From Tigriopus japonicus (Eukaryota > Arthropoda > Copepoda > Harpacticoida > Harpacticidae): a stretch of 64,000 nucleotides of DNA. The translations under genes and the position numbers were made by a program. Of this stretch, positions 48,202-61,000 are shown in pieces. Numbering within the stretch: position 1 is the stretch's first letter; each line of letters starts with the position of its first letter. The DNA lies in contig CM021315.1 in NCBI GenBank assembly GCA_010645155.1, positions 4,543,811 to 4,607,810 of the forward strand, in the 5' to 3' direction. The notes under the pieces are model-generated. The model saw only the letters and a program-made list of their open reading frames with translations. It was not told the origin of the DNA and did no database searches.

Positions 48202-51200
48202 TCAAGAAGTATCGGAGTCCGGACTCTTGTCAAAGTTATTGCGAGGTCGCCACATGCCCACACTACCATCATTCGAGCCCGTAAAGATAAGGCCGTCGTT
48301 GGTATATATGGTGTTGATGGTTGAGTTGTGGGCTTTTGTCTCACCAATGAGTGCACACGTGTCCACGGACCAAAGTTTTAAGTAGCCTGCCCGACATCCA
48401 GACACAATGACTTGAGCTCCAGGAAGGAAACTCAAGCCACAAATCCAATCCTTATGAGCGTTGTTAATGGAACGGACCAGATCTCGGCTTTGAAGATTCC
48501 ACTTCTTGATGCAAGTATCTCGAGAAGCCGAGAACAAAGTGTCCTCATATAAGGCAAGACATTCGATTCCGTCATAGTGGGGCGGGTCCAGATTATGAGT
48601 AGGAGTTATTACCCCGCCTTTACCCTCGGGAACGTTGAACACTTTAATGTAGTGGTCTTTGGAGCCCGTGATGACGTAATCACCATCTTCTGTCTCCGGA
48701 CTTAGTGAGATCCCGGCAGTGAGACACATTATGGCGGCTTGATGTCCACCAGCCAATTTTCCGATGGAGTGGAATTTTCGCAAATCCCAAATCCTCACCT
48801 TATCTCCCGCGGCCGAAAAGAGACCATATCCCGAGGGAGCGATTGCAATATCGTTGATCAAGGTCTCGCCAGGAGGCATTTGTAAAGTTCGGTTGGAAGA
48901 GTTCATTTGAATCGAGCCATTGGTTGTTAGACCCGAAGAACTCAAGGTCTTGATGCACGTGTTGGAATTCATGCGGAGATCCCAGATCTTGATGAAAGCC
49001 GATGAAGCCGAAAAGGCTAGCCGAGTAACCTCCGAGTATTTGACCACGTTGACGTTGTTGGGATGTCCGGCAAGACTTTGGATTTCAGCCTTCTTGCACA
49101 AGTCCCACACTTTCACTGTTCGATCCTTGGATGCACTGAACATTCGCTCGTTGGTGGCAAACACTGACAACACGGCTTTGGTGTGACCCTCAGCAACATT
49201 CGAGCAAATGAGTGGACTCTTTGGGGTCATTTTCCCTTGATAAGGATTGATCACACCTTTGTTATGTGCGGATGCTTCACCCAACTTGGTACCCGCAACG
49301 AGACGGTGAAAAACGTTCTTGCCCGTTTCATCCCGACTCCCTTGTCGACGAAATGATGGTGGCGAGTTCGGCGGAGATTCTTCGTTCAAACGAGCAGCCG
49401 AATTGACTTTCCGTAAGTTCATCATTGAACTTCTGGGCGAAGTCGATCTTTGGAACGAGTCTGGATACGGATTGTTCAAGTTGTTCCTTCTTCCAATCAC
49501 GGGCGAAGGTTGGTACACTGACGAGAGACGAGACATGCTGGTTGGATCCATTGATTGAGTCATCACATCCGGAAAAGGTTGATAACGGCCGTTATTGATG
49601 TACGCGCCATATCCAGGAGGAGCTCCAGAAGGATTTGGCTTAACGAAGCTACGGCTTCGAAAAAGCAAATCCGAGCTGGGTTTGGTGAAACTCAGGCTTC
49701 GGACAAAAGCTGCCCGATTGGAACTAGACGAAGGAGGCGGTCCAATGAGCTTTCCATTGTCACCCGCCAACAGGGCCATGGGTGGCATATCCGTGTCATT
49801 GAAGAGGAGGTCTTCTTTGGTAGTCATCTTGCGTCGTGCCTTTTCCCGACGTCCCATGGAAGAATCTGAGCCAACACTGTCCTCCGTACCCGGTTGAAGG
49901 TCTAGATTGAGATTGGCCACTGATGGAGCCACACTCATCTCGTCAGAATCGGACCCACTCTCATCTTCAGCCTGATCTGCTAACATGAGGTCGTAGATAT
50001 CAAGATCCTGTTGTTCGATCATATGTTGCAAAAGTTGTTGATGGAGCGTGCTTTGATGCGTGATTTGTGAAATCTTATTCTCCAACTCCTTGACCTGGCT
50101 ATCACGTTGAGTCGATTGACAACATTGATTCACGGTCATGCTCAGAAGTTTGGTCAAGAGGTAGCGAGATTCATCCAATCCGATTTCGTCCAGATTGATC
50201 AATTTGGCCACACTCTCCTCATCGTTCTCATCTGCATTTCCGGCTTGCTCCATCTCCACGATCTGCTGCTGACACTCCACGATATTCTCATGGAGATAGT
50301 TGACATTGGCCTTCAGGTTTTCAATCTGATCTTCGAGATCCTCGACAAGAGAGCTATCTCCTTTCTCGGCGATCAGGCGTTTCCGCTTGACTGCCATTCG
50401 CTCCAATTTCTTGGAAAGCTTTTCTCGCTCTTTGAGCCATCGATCCATATCATTTTCCATTTGGGAGATGGCCTGCTTATTCAGCGCAATCTTATTGATC
50501 TTCTTCTCGACGGCTTGCCATTTCGATTTGACGCTCTTTTCGTTCAGCTTATCTCGTCGCTTGCCACCCAAGCTAATCCTTCTTTGACTTCTCCGCAATG
50601 CAGAAACTTCTTCAGTTTTCCGCTTCAAAACGGAATCCTTCATCCTTCGCTCGGCCTCCAAGTTCTTGATTCTTGATTCGTTCTTACGTGTGATTTTCTT
50701 CATTTGTGCAAGCTCTCGAGTCCTTCTTAGCTCTTGTTCGCGATGTCTGGAGGACTCTTCTTTCATCTTTTGAACGAGTCGAACTTTGTTACGTTTCATT
50801 TCCATGACGTCGCTCTTGAGTTTCTCGACTTGTCGTTCGTACTGGGATTGATTCCGCAGCAACTTGGCGTGCTCCTTCTTGGCAGTTTGAAGTTTCTTCA
50901 CCTCTGATTGCAACTTCTCCAACTTTTCTTGATACTCTTGCTTGATCTTCGTCAACTTTTCCGGAGCAACCACACTCTTGGCACCCCCCATATTTTTGAG
51001 GACCTTATCTCGCTCTTCTTCGGTGGTGGTGATCTTATTTTGCAATGATAAAAGCTTGCTCTCGTATTGGAATTTCATGGCTTGAAGACGTTTCTGAGAC
51101 GTTTCCAATTCTTCAATGAGCTTTTGTTTCAACGAAATTTCCGAGGTGAGCTCGACCAACTCCTCGCTGATTTCTTCGTTTTTAGTCTTGATATTATCCG

Positions 51201-54200
51201 ATTCGGTGTCCGAGCCATCCGAATCTTCGTCCACATCGGAGGTTTCTTCATCCTCGTCGTCATCTTCTTCATCGTCAGCACTGTTGGCATCCTTATCCTC
51301 ATCACTGAGGAGAGGCTTCGAAGTTTTCCGCTTGATTTCATTCTGCTTAGTGGCAATTTCTTTTTTGGCCCGCTCAATTAGCTCTTGCACAGAAAATGAG
51401 GTATCACCTTCAGGGATAAACGATCCAAAAGACGAGTCCATTCCCCCTTTCATGGGTGAATAACCGGTCATGGAGAGTCGCTTATTTCGAGCCGTTTCTT
51501 TGCGGAGAACCTCGCACAATTTTTCAGACTCGCAGAGTTTACTCCGCAGTTCCTCAATTTCTTGTATGTAATTCTGAACCACAACAGCCATGTCTGAGTT
51601 TTCGCCATCTTGAATCCAATTCCCGAGCTCTTTTTCGGCCAAAAGCTGACTATTCTTGGTGGTAAGGACATCAATTGTCTCTTGCATGGCTTTGATCCTG
51701 GTCCTCAGGTTGTGCGTCTCTTTACTCAACATGGTATTCTCGTGATACATGTCGTTGGTAGTCTCCATTCCATCTTCGCCCATGACACGTTTACCTTGCC
51801 GGTATTCCATCAGCTCCAACTGTAAGTTCTGAATCTCTTGTCGTAACATCATGATTGTTCGAGAAGTCTTGTCTTGATTGGCCGTGACCTTGTTCTTGAT
51901 GTTTCTAGCTCGATTTGCATATTTAAGAGTATTCAAAGTCTCCATAAAATCACTATCACTCGGAGAAACACACGCAATCATCAAGGTTCGACTATTTCCA
52001 CCTAACGAATCTTGCAAGAGGCGTGTTAATTTTGAATCTCGATATGGTACATGAAGAGCTCGTTTGGTCGTGTCTCCGAGAGCACTGATCACATTCCCGA
52101 GGGCCAAGAGACCGCAATTGATTGAGATTCCTTCCTTGGCTCGATCTCCCGTGGCGCCAGTGCGTTTAAGTCTCTCAGATCCCGCCAGATCCACAAAATG
52201 GAACTTTGCCGTCAGGGTCTCGAGATCCCCTGGTGTGCCAGTCGAGGCCATGACCCCATTCTCATCTCCTTCGGGGATTGGAAATGAGCCATCGCTTTTG
52301 GCTTGACGTTGTTGTTGGATGTAGATGGTGAAAATGGCATGACTTCTGGAGGATTGATCATTCATATTGGTGCTGGCCGTGGTACGATTGAAAGCCCCGG
52401 CTTTCAGACCTAAGATGGTCTCTTCCTCGGTGTGTACTGGCCTAGAGGTGATTCCAGCCTTAAAACGAAATTGAAACGGCCAATCAGAAATAGGGGCAAT
52501 CAATTTGTAGAACAAACCCTACCATTAGGCGCCATCATTATTGCAATTCAACATCATTACCAACACGAAGACGATCTTTTTGTACAGAAGCAACGCCTCC
52601 GCAAATCTTAGCAAAAAGGTTCAACATAGTCCACACATTGGCGTAGCATAAAAACGTAAAGGGCCAGAAAATAATGGGCCCATAGTCTCACGAGGGATGT
52701 GGGCTTCTTCATTACTTTTGTACGCTTTCAAGCCAGATTCCGTTTTGCCGTCTACTTCATGAATGAAAGAAGATGCTAATCATAAACCCTTGCTCGAAAC
52801 AGCTGTCAAACTAACTTGAAGAGGCGTCCACTTTCGTGGTTATTTCTTGCCAGTTGCCACCCCTATAAATGATGAGCCATTTATATTGAACGCAAAAAAG
52901 TGGCATAAGAAACTTGATAGGGAAGCGCCGATCCAATTCGGATTCGAATCGAGGCCAGTTTGAATTTTTTGTTCTCCAACATGACGACTTTTGTCGATTG
53001 TCTCTATGACAATTCTGGAATTGGAGTCAACAGGCCAGCCATAAATTGAGGGCAAGAAAGAATTCACCCAACCAAAAGAAGTGGGGACTCGCCCACACTG
53101 TCCCCACCATATTGGTCTCAATTCGGCATCATCTTACCATGTAAATATTGCCATTGGCGTCCTCATGAATGCGGATACCCGATTTCTTGTTCTTTCCACA
53201 ACCATTATTGTCGAAGAGGTCCAATATCTCTTCATTGTAGAGTTCCATGAACTGGGTGGACACTTTGAATTCGGGAACAGTGATCCCTTCATTTCGAGCC
53301 TCTTCTTGACGTCGATCGATTTCGGTAAAGAGGTGTTTCACAGCCCTCGGGATAATCCCAATTTGATGACTTGACTGAGCGGTAAGATCGAAGCCCGTTC
53401 CCATGGTGTAGGTCTTGCCGCTTCCAGTTTGCCCGTAGGCTAGTACCGTGGCATTGTAGCTGAAAGATAAAGTCAATTAATGATAACCCTGAGGTTTAAT
53501 TATGTACTATCTTTTATTGCTCGGAGGATTTCTATTCATGAGCTGTGTAGCTTGTTAGTTAGATGGTTAGTTTGGGCGCCATTCATTTGCTCTCTTCCAA
53601 GGTCTTGCATAAAGACTACCACGACTCCAACAGAGTCTACAACATGGATAGATGGATGGATGCATGCATGCATGTGTTCAGCGCGCATGTGGTCAGTGAA
53701 TGCGTGAGTTAGTTAGTTGGTTGGTAAGGGAGGGAGGGAATGCGGGGGATATTTAAGTTGATTTTGCGTGGTCTCCCTTATCATCCTCAATGGGAGTTCT
53801 CTTAGCCAGTTGACATTTCCCTCTAAAGGTGATGAAGTTCACTTGAAATGAGGAGGGAGTTAGCCAATGAAGTTAAAGCTGTTGCCAGATTATTGGCAAA
53901 TGCTGTGCCTTCTCAAGATTTGAACGTACTCTAGCTACACAGTTAAGTACATCCAGGTGGATGATCGCACAAGCCACCTAGTCGATAGTCTTCGTTGATA
54001 GATTTTAAGTGGGTGAGAAGGATAGAAGGGAGGCTAGGACTCTCAGAAGGTTCGAAGGTGGAGGAGGAAGCAACACCACCGCCACACATACGGATTGAGA
54101 GTCCAAAGGTCTATCTGTAAGAAGTAGCTCTTCAAGTGATGCGTGGGCGGATCGGAGGATAATTCCACGATCCCCTCTGATCATGACCAACATGTACGTA

Positions 54201-55717
54201 CATGTAACCAGTAATTGCGGTTTTTGAGAATTGGAAGGGTGGTTGGGGAACGTTTTTCAACAACGATGTCATTGTTGGTAATTCAGAGGAAATGTCAGGA
54301 GAGCTTAATGTAATTACAAGAATACTAGAAGTCCTTGGGCTATACAGGACTGCTCAAGTATCAAGTGTTCTTCATCACAAGCGGACACGAGGGCGTTAAA
54401 TTGGCAAAGATTAGGTTCTGAATATGGCGACATTATAATAAATCAGGGCCCTTATCTCGGTCAATTCATCCGCTAAGATTAGAGTGGCTCAAAATTGCAA
54501 TTGTAGCAAGTTATTTAATTAATCACTGTCAAATCCAAACTTAGTCTTAATGCCAAGAACTAGGCTTCAATGCCGTTGTCGCTCTAGATTTTTTTGTTAC
54601 TTTAGCCTCCGTTTAGGTGTTCATTGCTTGGCCCTTTTTGGATTATAATTATGCACCATGACGGGCAACAAGCAAGAAAAATACGAAATCGGAGCTCTTC
54701 CCGTTCCTTTAGAGGTCATGCCTAGCCTTGCGATGATTCAAAATGCGCTTCAGTTTTCTCCTGCTTAGAGCATTACAATTTTTCTTCACTTTGAATTGTT
54801 CTTGTTTAGTGAAAGTGTCCACTGGCCCGACGAAAGATGATTGTTCGTGAACGCCGGCAGGATGCAGCTCAGCACTTGCGTAATGGGCAATTCAAATAAA
54901 AGTGGTTCTTTCTTTCATTCCTTTATCCTGGCCAAAAAATGCCCTGCATAAATGACTTGCCGTTGGAAAGGCCCCCCCCTTCCCCTTCACTCTTGTTCAT
55001 GGAGGCGAAACGCCCTTTGTCAGATCATTTGAAACTACATTCAAAAAGGGACTATTTCTTTCTTATTCCTAGCTTGATTCCTATGCACACATACGCTGTA
55101 TAGAGGGTAACAGCATTCAAAAATTCCAATTCTGATATTTTACTTCATCGATGTTGAGAATTCACGAGGAGACCAATGCAATAAATAGCTTGCTTGGACG
55201 GCAACTTCTTATTTATAGATTCAATCGGAAAGAGGAGGGAAGGACTTAATTTTCTTCGTCAGGTGGTATGGCTCCCACCAAAATCCTAAACTTCCAGCTC
55301 GTACAAATTCTGTTGTGTTTATCGAACATGTTTCTGATTACACACTTGTTTTGCTAAGGCTCGAGATGAAAAAAAAAAGGCATTAGGTTTCACACTAGGT
55401 TGTCATTGACCCATCGCGAAATCACAATCGGGCAGAAAAAAACACTAGCTCAAACTCTGAAACTCGTTTCTAAGATAACGGCTAACTTACCCTTCAAAAC
55501 AACCGTCGATAAGTTCTTTGACGGTATCCTCGTAGACCTCTTCTTGTTGACTCTCTGAATCGTAAACATGGTCATATGTGAAGGCCTTGTTGGAGCCCAA
55601 CCAAGCTTGCGGTTCACCCGGAGTTTTGGTGATGCACACTTTACAAGCTTCGATGATTTCTCGCGGCAATTGCGGACGGATTCGTACAGCCACTCGCACA
55701 CTGCTTCCCTCATCCAT
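48202..55717 (-). CDS. Kif21: KIF21-type kinesin-4 motor with WD40 tail (3 exons)
   Basis: Exons, in transcript order, are 55717-55491, 53459-53138 and 52458-48202; phases 2 and 0 close exactly to 1601 residues, near vertebrate KIF21A/B. The start [17 protein letters not shown] matches the family N-terminus. Motor marks: P-loop GQTGSGKT at 85-92, switch I SSRSH at 219-223, switch II DLAGSE at 273-278. Then come a coiled-coil stalk, a very acidic segment ([20 protein letters not shown]), a further coiled coil with the [19 protein letters not shown] region that corresponds to the family's regulatory coiled coil, a low-complexity Ser/Pro linker, and a C-terminal seven-bladed WD40 domain (about the last 340 residues). 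KIF21 proteins are plus-end kinesins that pause microtubule growth, chiefly in neurons. Stalk, linker and WD40 all lie in one 4257-base exon, which is unusual. Confidence 0.95.
52459..53137. other. Intron 2 of the kinesin gene
   Basis: Minus-strand donor ATG|gtaaga at 53137 and acceptor ttttaag|GC at 52459. No other content recognised. Confidence 0.75.
53460..55490. other. Intron 1 of the kinesin gene
   Basis: Two kilobases between the short first exon and the P-loop exon. It contains a small GGAT/GCAT simple repeat (about 53645-53672). No coding sequence supported. First introns of this kind often hold regulatory sites, but none is identifiable here. Confidence 0.7.
53645..53672. repeat. 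GGAT/GCAT tetranucleotide microsatellite
   Basis: A run of GATGGATGGATGCATGCATG inside kinesin intron 1. Confidence 0.75.
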
Positions 55718-58032
55718 AGTTGACGGGACGATGAGTACACTGTTCTTGGAATGCTAGACCGCACTTAAGGGCTCGTCCCGGATCAATCCGGACTTGACTG
55801 GAATGTGGACATTATCTATGTTTGAGCGCATTCATGTTTTGCCCCAAACTTTTGAGCGAAATCTCCAGGTATGAGTGGAATGGAAAAGGTCTTTGTTCAT
55901 CGGATTTGACAAATCAATGGTGTTTTGGTCACCATATCAAAATCCAAGAATACGAATAGGGATAAATGCGGGCAAGAGCACTGCCGACAACAATGTTCAA
56001 CAGCCCAACACAATCACGGATCACCCCCAAACACAATAATAACACACCCCCAACCCCAAGGGTATGAGTTTAGAGACCGTTCTGTGAAGGTGTTCGTATT
56101 TTCAGAGCCTTTCTAGCGCGTTTACCACTGCCATTCTGCGGCCTGAATCGTTTTTGGGGGGAATTCGTTGGCCTGATGATTTTGAAGCGTCGCTGACTCA
56201 CTCATTCTACTTTGAGTGCTTCGTACATGGATGGATGAAACATTGTCCGCGGCTTGATCATCCTTCACGCCCGTTGTCAGTAATACAGCTGGCCTTCCTC
56301 CCGTGTTGGCCTGTGCCTTCGTTCTCGTCCTCTTAGGTCTTGCTAGTCCGATTCGACTGAATAATGCAAGACTTTGGCAGTGAATGTGTGTGTGTGTTAA
56401 GCTTGCTGGCCCGTGTTAGACTTCCTTAGCTCCTCTAGCCTCTCTTCCGTTAGCAACCCTGCGCAGAATGAAACCCGTCAGGACTGGTTGTTTTGGGGCT
56501 GCCTTCAGGGATGCCAACAGCTGCTTTGTTCTCCCAAGTAACAGGACGGATGGAAAGGCAGGTGCTTGAAGAGAGGCAAGTGCGCACTTGGCCATGGATG
56601 CAGACAGCTGAGGGTCTGAGGGAGAGCGAGGAAGCAATTCGGAAATGAAACGTGAGCGGGAGGCGAACGTATTTGTTGGCAATGACTAAATTTATCTGTT
56701 CTTGACATAATTGTCAACAGCTGGTAAGGTTGGTTGGCATACATGATTTCTTTTGAGAGGGTGACCCTGCCGATGAATCAGAACTCAACCGGTAAAGTAT
56801 TGACAAAAAAGCGCGTTTTTTACCCGGTTATTTACTTGTCTTGCGTCGGGTAAGTTAGAAGGTTGGAGTTCAATTTTTGAAAATGGTGAAAAAGCTGAAA
56901 TTTTAAAGTGGATTGTGTTTAATGTGGATCAAAATACGTGGACCGCCATTCCATATTTTTATGGGCGGGTTGGAAGAAAATATGTATACGGAAGTGACCA
57001 ATTGGCTCTTGAGAATCGTGTGTTTCGTGGAAGATTCGCCCGCGCGCCCCATTTTTGTCTAGCGGTCTATCATCTTCATTCTCAATCGGCTAAGCCGAAA
57101 ATGACAGGCCTTCGAGAAACATTCCGTTCTTGAGCCCAGGCCCCATTTGATTTGAAAAAACGCGATGGATGAAATGCATTTGCAAAGAGGTTGCGCAACC
57201 CACTGGTCAGGCATTTCCTGCAATTGTTTCTAAAGCTGATTCACGAAATTCAAAATGATCTCGCAGACACCGTTCCCTCTTAAATCATGCTCAAATGAAT
57301 TAGTACAACGTTGTGTGATCCAATCAAGAGCAAATCCAACCACACGTAGGGACAGAAAAATCTTCACATAAATGTGGTGGGCTTGATATATAAGCCACCA
57401 TCAATCAGTCAGAAGTGATCGACATGAATTGGGTTGAAGGACAGAACACACTACGGGTAAACCATTGCTCGAACCCACACAGTTGTACATAGATCAAGAA
57501 CTGCTAGAAGGATGACTTGATACATATACATACATATGCCAGTCAAGCTCCTCAAGCTCGGGAGCCTGACTTGGCATGTTTTCGAATTGGTTCTTTTCAA
57601 ACTGTGTTTGAAATAGCAGCAGTGTGCGCGCACGGTTTTATGGCAGTGTTTGTTAGTAAGTTTGTTCACGTCCTATCGATCGTACCAACCCTGTTTTGCG
57701 ATTGACAAATCGATTGAGTGAACACCCACCCATGTTTCTGATGCTCGTTTCATCAACTTGACACAAACACCGTGCAAATGACGCATACACATGTTTATTC
57801 GTAAGAGGTACTGTAAGTGAGGAATCATTCTCTCCGTAAAGTGTAACTGATATTTCAAAGGAACTTTGGTCTCCCGTCTAACTTGACATAGCGATCGAGA
57901 TTCTCCACAAAAATATCACTTTCACAAACTCAATCCAGTTATTGTAATACCATATTTTTCCATATGTTATGAGCAATGACCATTCCACTACAAGTGGCAA
58001 TAATGTATTCCTTGTTTAATTTGGGTTCATAT
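55718..58032. other. Intergenic: kinesin promoter side and SLC6 3' side
   Basis: Both neighbours are on the minus strand, so this holds the 3' UTR of the transporter and the upstream region of the kinesin. A minus-strand AATAAA is at 57799-57794. No further gene is supported; frames near 56416-56744 overlap in two phases and look like chance. Confidence 0.45.
57794..57799 (-). terminator. Poly(A) signal candidate, SLC6 gene
   Basis: AATAAA on the minus strand 234 bases after the proposed transporter stop. Confidence 0.4.
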
Positions 58033-61000
58033 TTAGCTATGGAAGTCAGCTTGACTTTCGTTTTTGTTTAAGAATGGAACGTCGGACTGATTGCGAGGAA
58101 TCTCGTTTTCCTCTCTCCTCCTGTCAGCCAAAATCTCTAAAGCATCACTTCGCATCTCGATATTGGCAGTAGTTCCTTTGATCCAATTCTGAAATGAAAT
58201 ACATCCTCGATCACTTGAGATTCTCACTCGTTTGTTTGTTTGTTTCAAGTGGTAAAACGTTTTTACCTTGCAACATGCCAATTAAGTCAATGTTTTTGGG
58301 TTTTAAAAAGAAATTAAGATTTAAATCAGATTCAGCACAAACATAAAGTACCTCTTAGCATCGATAGCACGAACTTTTTTCGTTAGTCCCAGTTTTGATT
58401 TCCCTCGCTTCAATCCCGTAGCAATCTTTGCCTATTTTTTTTTTGTTTTACGTTACGTGAAAAAATATTACGAGGGGCGTACCAAAAAGAATGCAAATGG
58501 CTTCATAACTTGAGGATAGCAAGATATATATGAACAACTATTATAAGCTGGTTCTCGACATGATCATAGTCTCGGGATTTCACCAATTCTAAAATACGTA
58601 ACCGCTAATTGAAGTTGCAAAGGAATCTCTAGGGATGTTTTTGCACACAAACCCATGGAAGTTTTTTGGAGGCCATCCACCAGGTCCTGGATGTTGTTCC
58701 TTTCCAATTTGTTTTCCTCAATGGGAACAACAAAAAGTTGAAAATGCCATACCCAAATTACATGGTAATCAGTCCACAAATTGGAACTTTTGTGTGTTAT
58801 TAAGACCTTGGTCTTTAATTTATGAGCATGAAATAGTGGCACCCTTCTTCTAGCCAGATCTTGCGAGGCACAGCTTCAGGATCCTTTATACCAGGGGTCG
58901 ACAATAGCCTTTGGATTCAGGGCCACAAAATTTTACTTTGCCTAGTCAGGGTCTTCTAAACAAATTCTAATAGGTTCATGGATGGCCCCACATATCGATT
59001 ATCAAAGAGCTCTGCCCACAAGTATATCACTATGAATGTTCTTGGGCCCTATCCTGGACCAACTACCATCCTAGTCCCACTAGTTGCCAACCCCAATGTT
59101 GGATGTTATCACAGGAAAGGTTACTGTTTGATGGAATTGTCAAAATGGTCACTCACCTTTTTGACTCAACAAGATTGCTCAAAGGCTCAACATTGTTAAA
59201 CCATGAGGCAAATTTCTGCAAATCTTATCTTCATTGACTTTTGCATCAACAGTTGTCTCCCCTGTCTTATTGTACAATTCAACAAAATTTACCAAAATGG
59301 ACAACAGAGACTCTGTAGATACATTAAGCACCCATTTAATTTTTTTTTTTCAAAAAATCATCAAAACAACAAATCAAGGCAAAACAGGGTTGTCACAAAT
59401 GTTTAGTATAACCGAAACTCCGAAATTTAAGTGAGAATTGTTTCCTAAGAATTGATTGTGTGGATCGTTTGCATTCTTTTGTGCATACCCCTCGTATGCA
59501 CAAAGTTTTAAAATGAGAGACTTTTTGGAAAAGTTCCTCAAAGAAAAACGATTTGGCTTGACCGTTTTAACTCATAACGGGACTTTTCATCAAGGAATGG
59601 ACATGAGCTTTAGAAATTCACAATTTTTTCATTTGCGCTAGTCTGGATTTGGCAGTCAACTTAAAAGCCACAGAATTACGAAAATGAAAACGAAAGTGTC
59701 GGTAGTGTCAAAGCTAAACATAACACATCATTTGTTAAATATCGCCGCTATTATAATCATAACGCCATCAATCATTAAAAGTAAGGCTTAACTAATGATT
59801 ATCTGTGATGAGATCAATAATCAACAATCTTAATTTGTTCATTTTGATATGGAACAAGGCTTGTTTATAGGCATGTAGACGGAGATGCAGTTTGAAAGAC
59901 AAAATATCGCGCCCGCTCAACGAAAATAAGATCAAAAATTAGATTACCTCTTTTAAGGTTCCGGGTTGAGTAGTCAAGTAATAAATGGCATAAGCAGGCA
60001 CCCATATCATCGACGAGAATGAGATGAAGAGGCCCAGGATTTCAGCCCAAAAAGGAAACTCGTAGGTTCCATATGTTACTGGCTTGTATGAAACGATGTA
60101 GTAGATGAAGACTCCCTGCGAAGTGTGAGGAAAAAAATGGATTAGATCATGATTCGAGGTGGTTCATGTGATGCTCAATCAGATAAGAGGTCATCTTTGG
60201 AGGCCACTCACCGACATAAGTAGTGGCGCAAAGTACTTCCAGCAGAGGTACCAGAAAAAGAAGGGCTTCCTTCCAGTCATTTGTTTGATGTTATCAGAGA
60301 ACTTGTCAACGCCATAAAACCAGGAGACCGCAATCGTTTCAAAAAAGCAAATCCAAAGTAGTGACATTCCAGAAGCCGAATAAAAGTCCATCAATTGGAA
60401 AATGTAAATTCCACCCTATGAGGAAATCCTAGGCATCAAGAATTCAAATCCTGTGAGGTAGTTTGAGCTGGCATCTTACCTGTGTAACCATCGGTAATCC
60501 CAAAAGATAGAGGAGGAAGCAAACCCCTACAGCGACTTGTTTTCGATAGGGTAACAATTTTTCCGACCAATTATCCACAATGCCAGTGATGAGAGATTCC
60601 ACACTACAAAACTCAGTGTCAATTCCCAGGACCTTTGCAAAAAGAGCATAGCCCGTTGAAGACAAAAATATTGAGCAAAAAGACAAGTTTTTTAGTACCA
60701 GGAGCATGGCAAAAAAGATGACTGCCCAGAAAAATGACACGGGAAGGCTGAGAACGAGTTCAGGGTAAGTAATGAACACTAATCCAGGCCCAGATCGAGC
60801 AACTTTAGCCACAGTGGTCTCTTGGAGCACAGCCATGTAACCCAAAATGGAGAAAACCAAGACTCCAGCCGTGAGACAAGTGCAAGTGTTGATGACGCAT
60901 GTGATGAGAGCATCTCTGGAAGGAGAGATTGAACGATGAAATGGGAGTGATTGAGGTCTCACTCTGATCCTGGTTTTGTCGTTTTTCCAGTGAGTTAGGA

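Noticed and set aside
50107..50676. 189-codon plus-strand frame opposite the kinesin
   Set aside because: Antisense shadow of the coiled-coil coding exon; composition follows the complementary codons.
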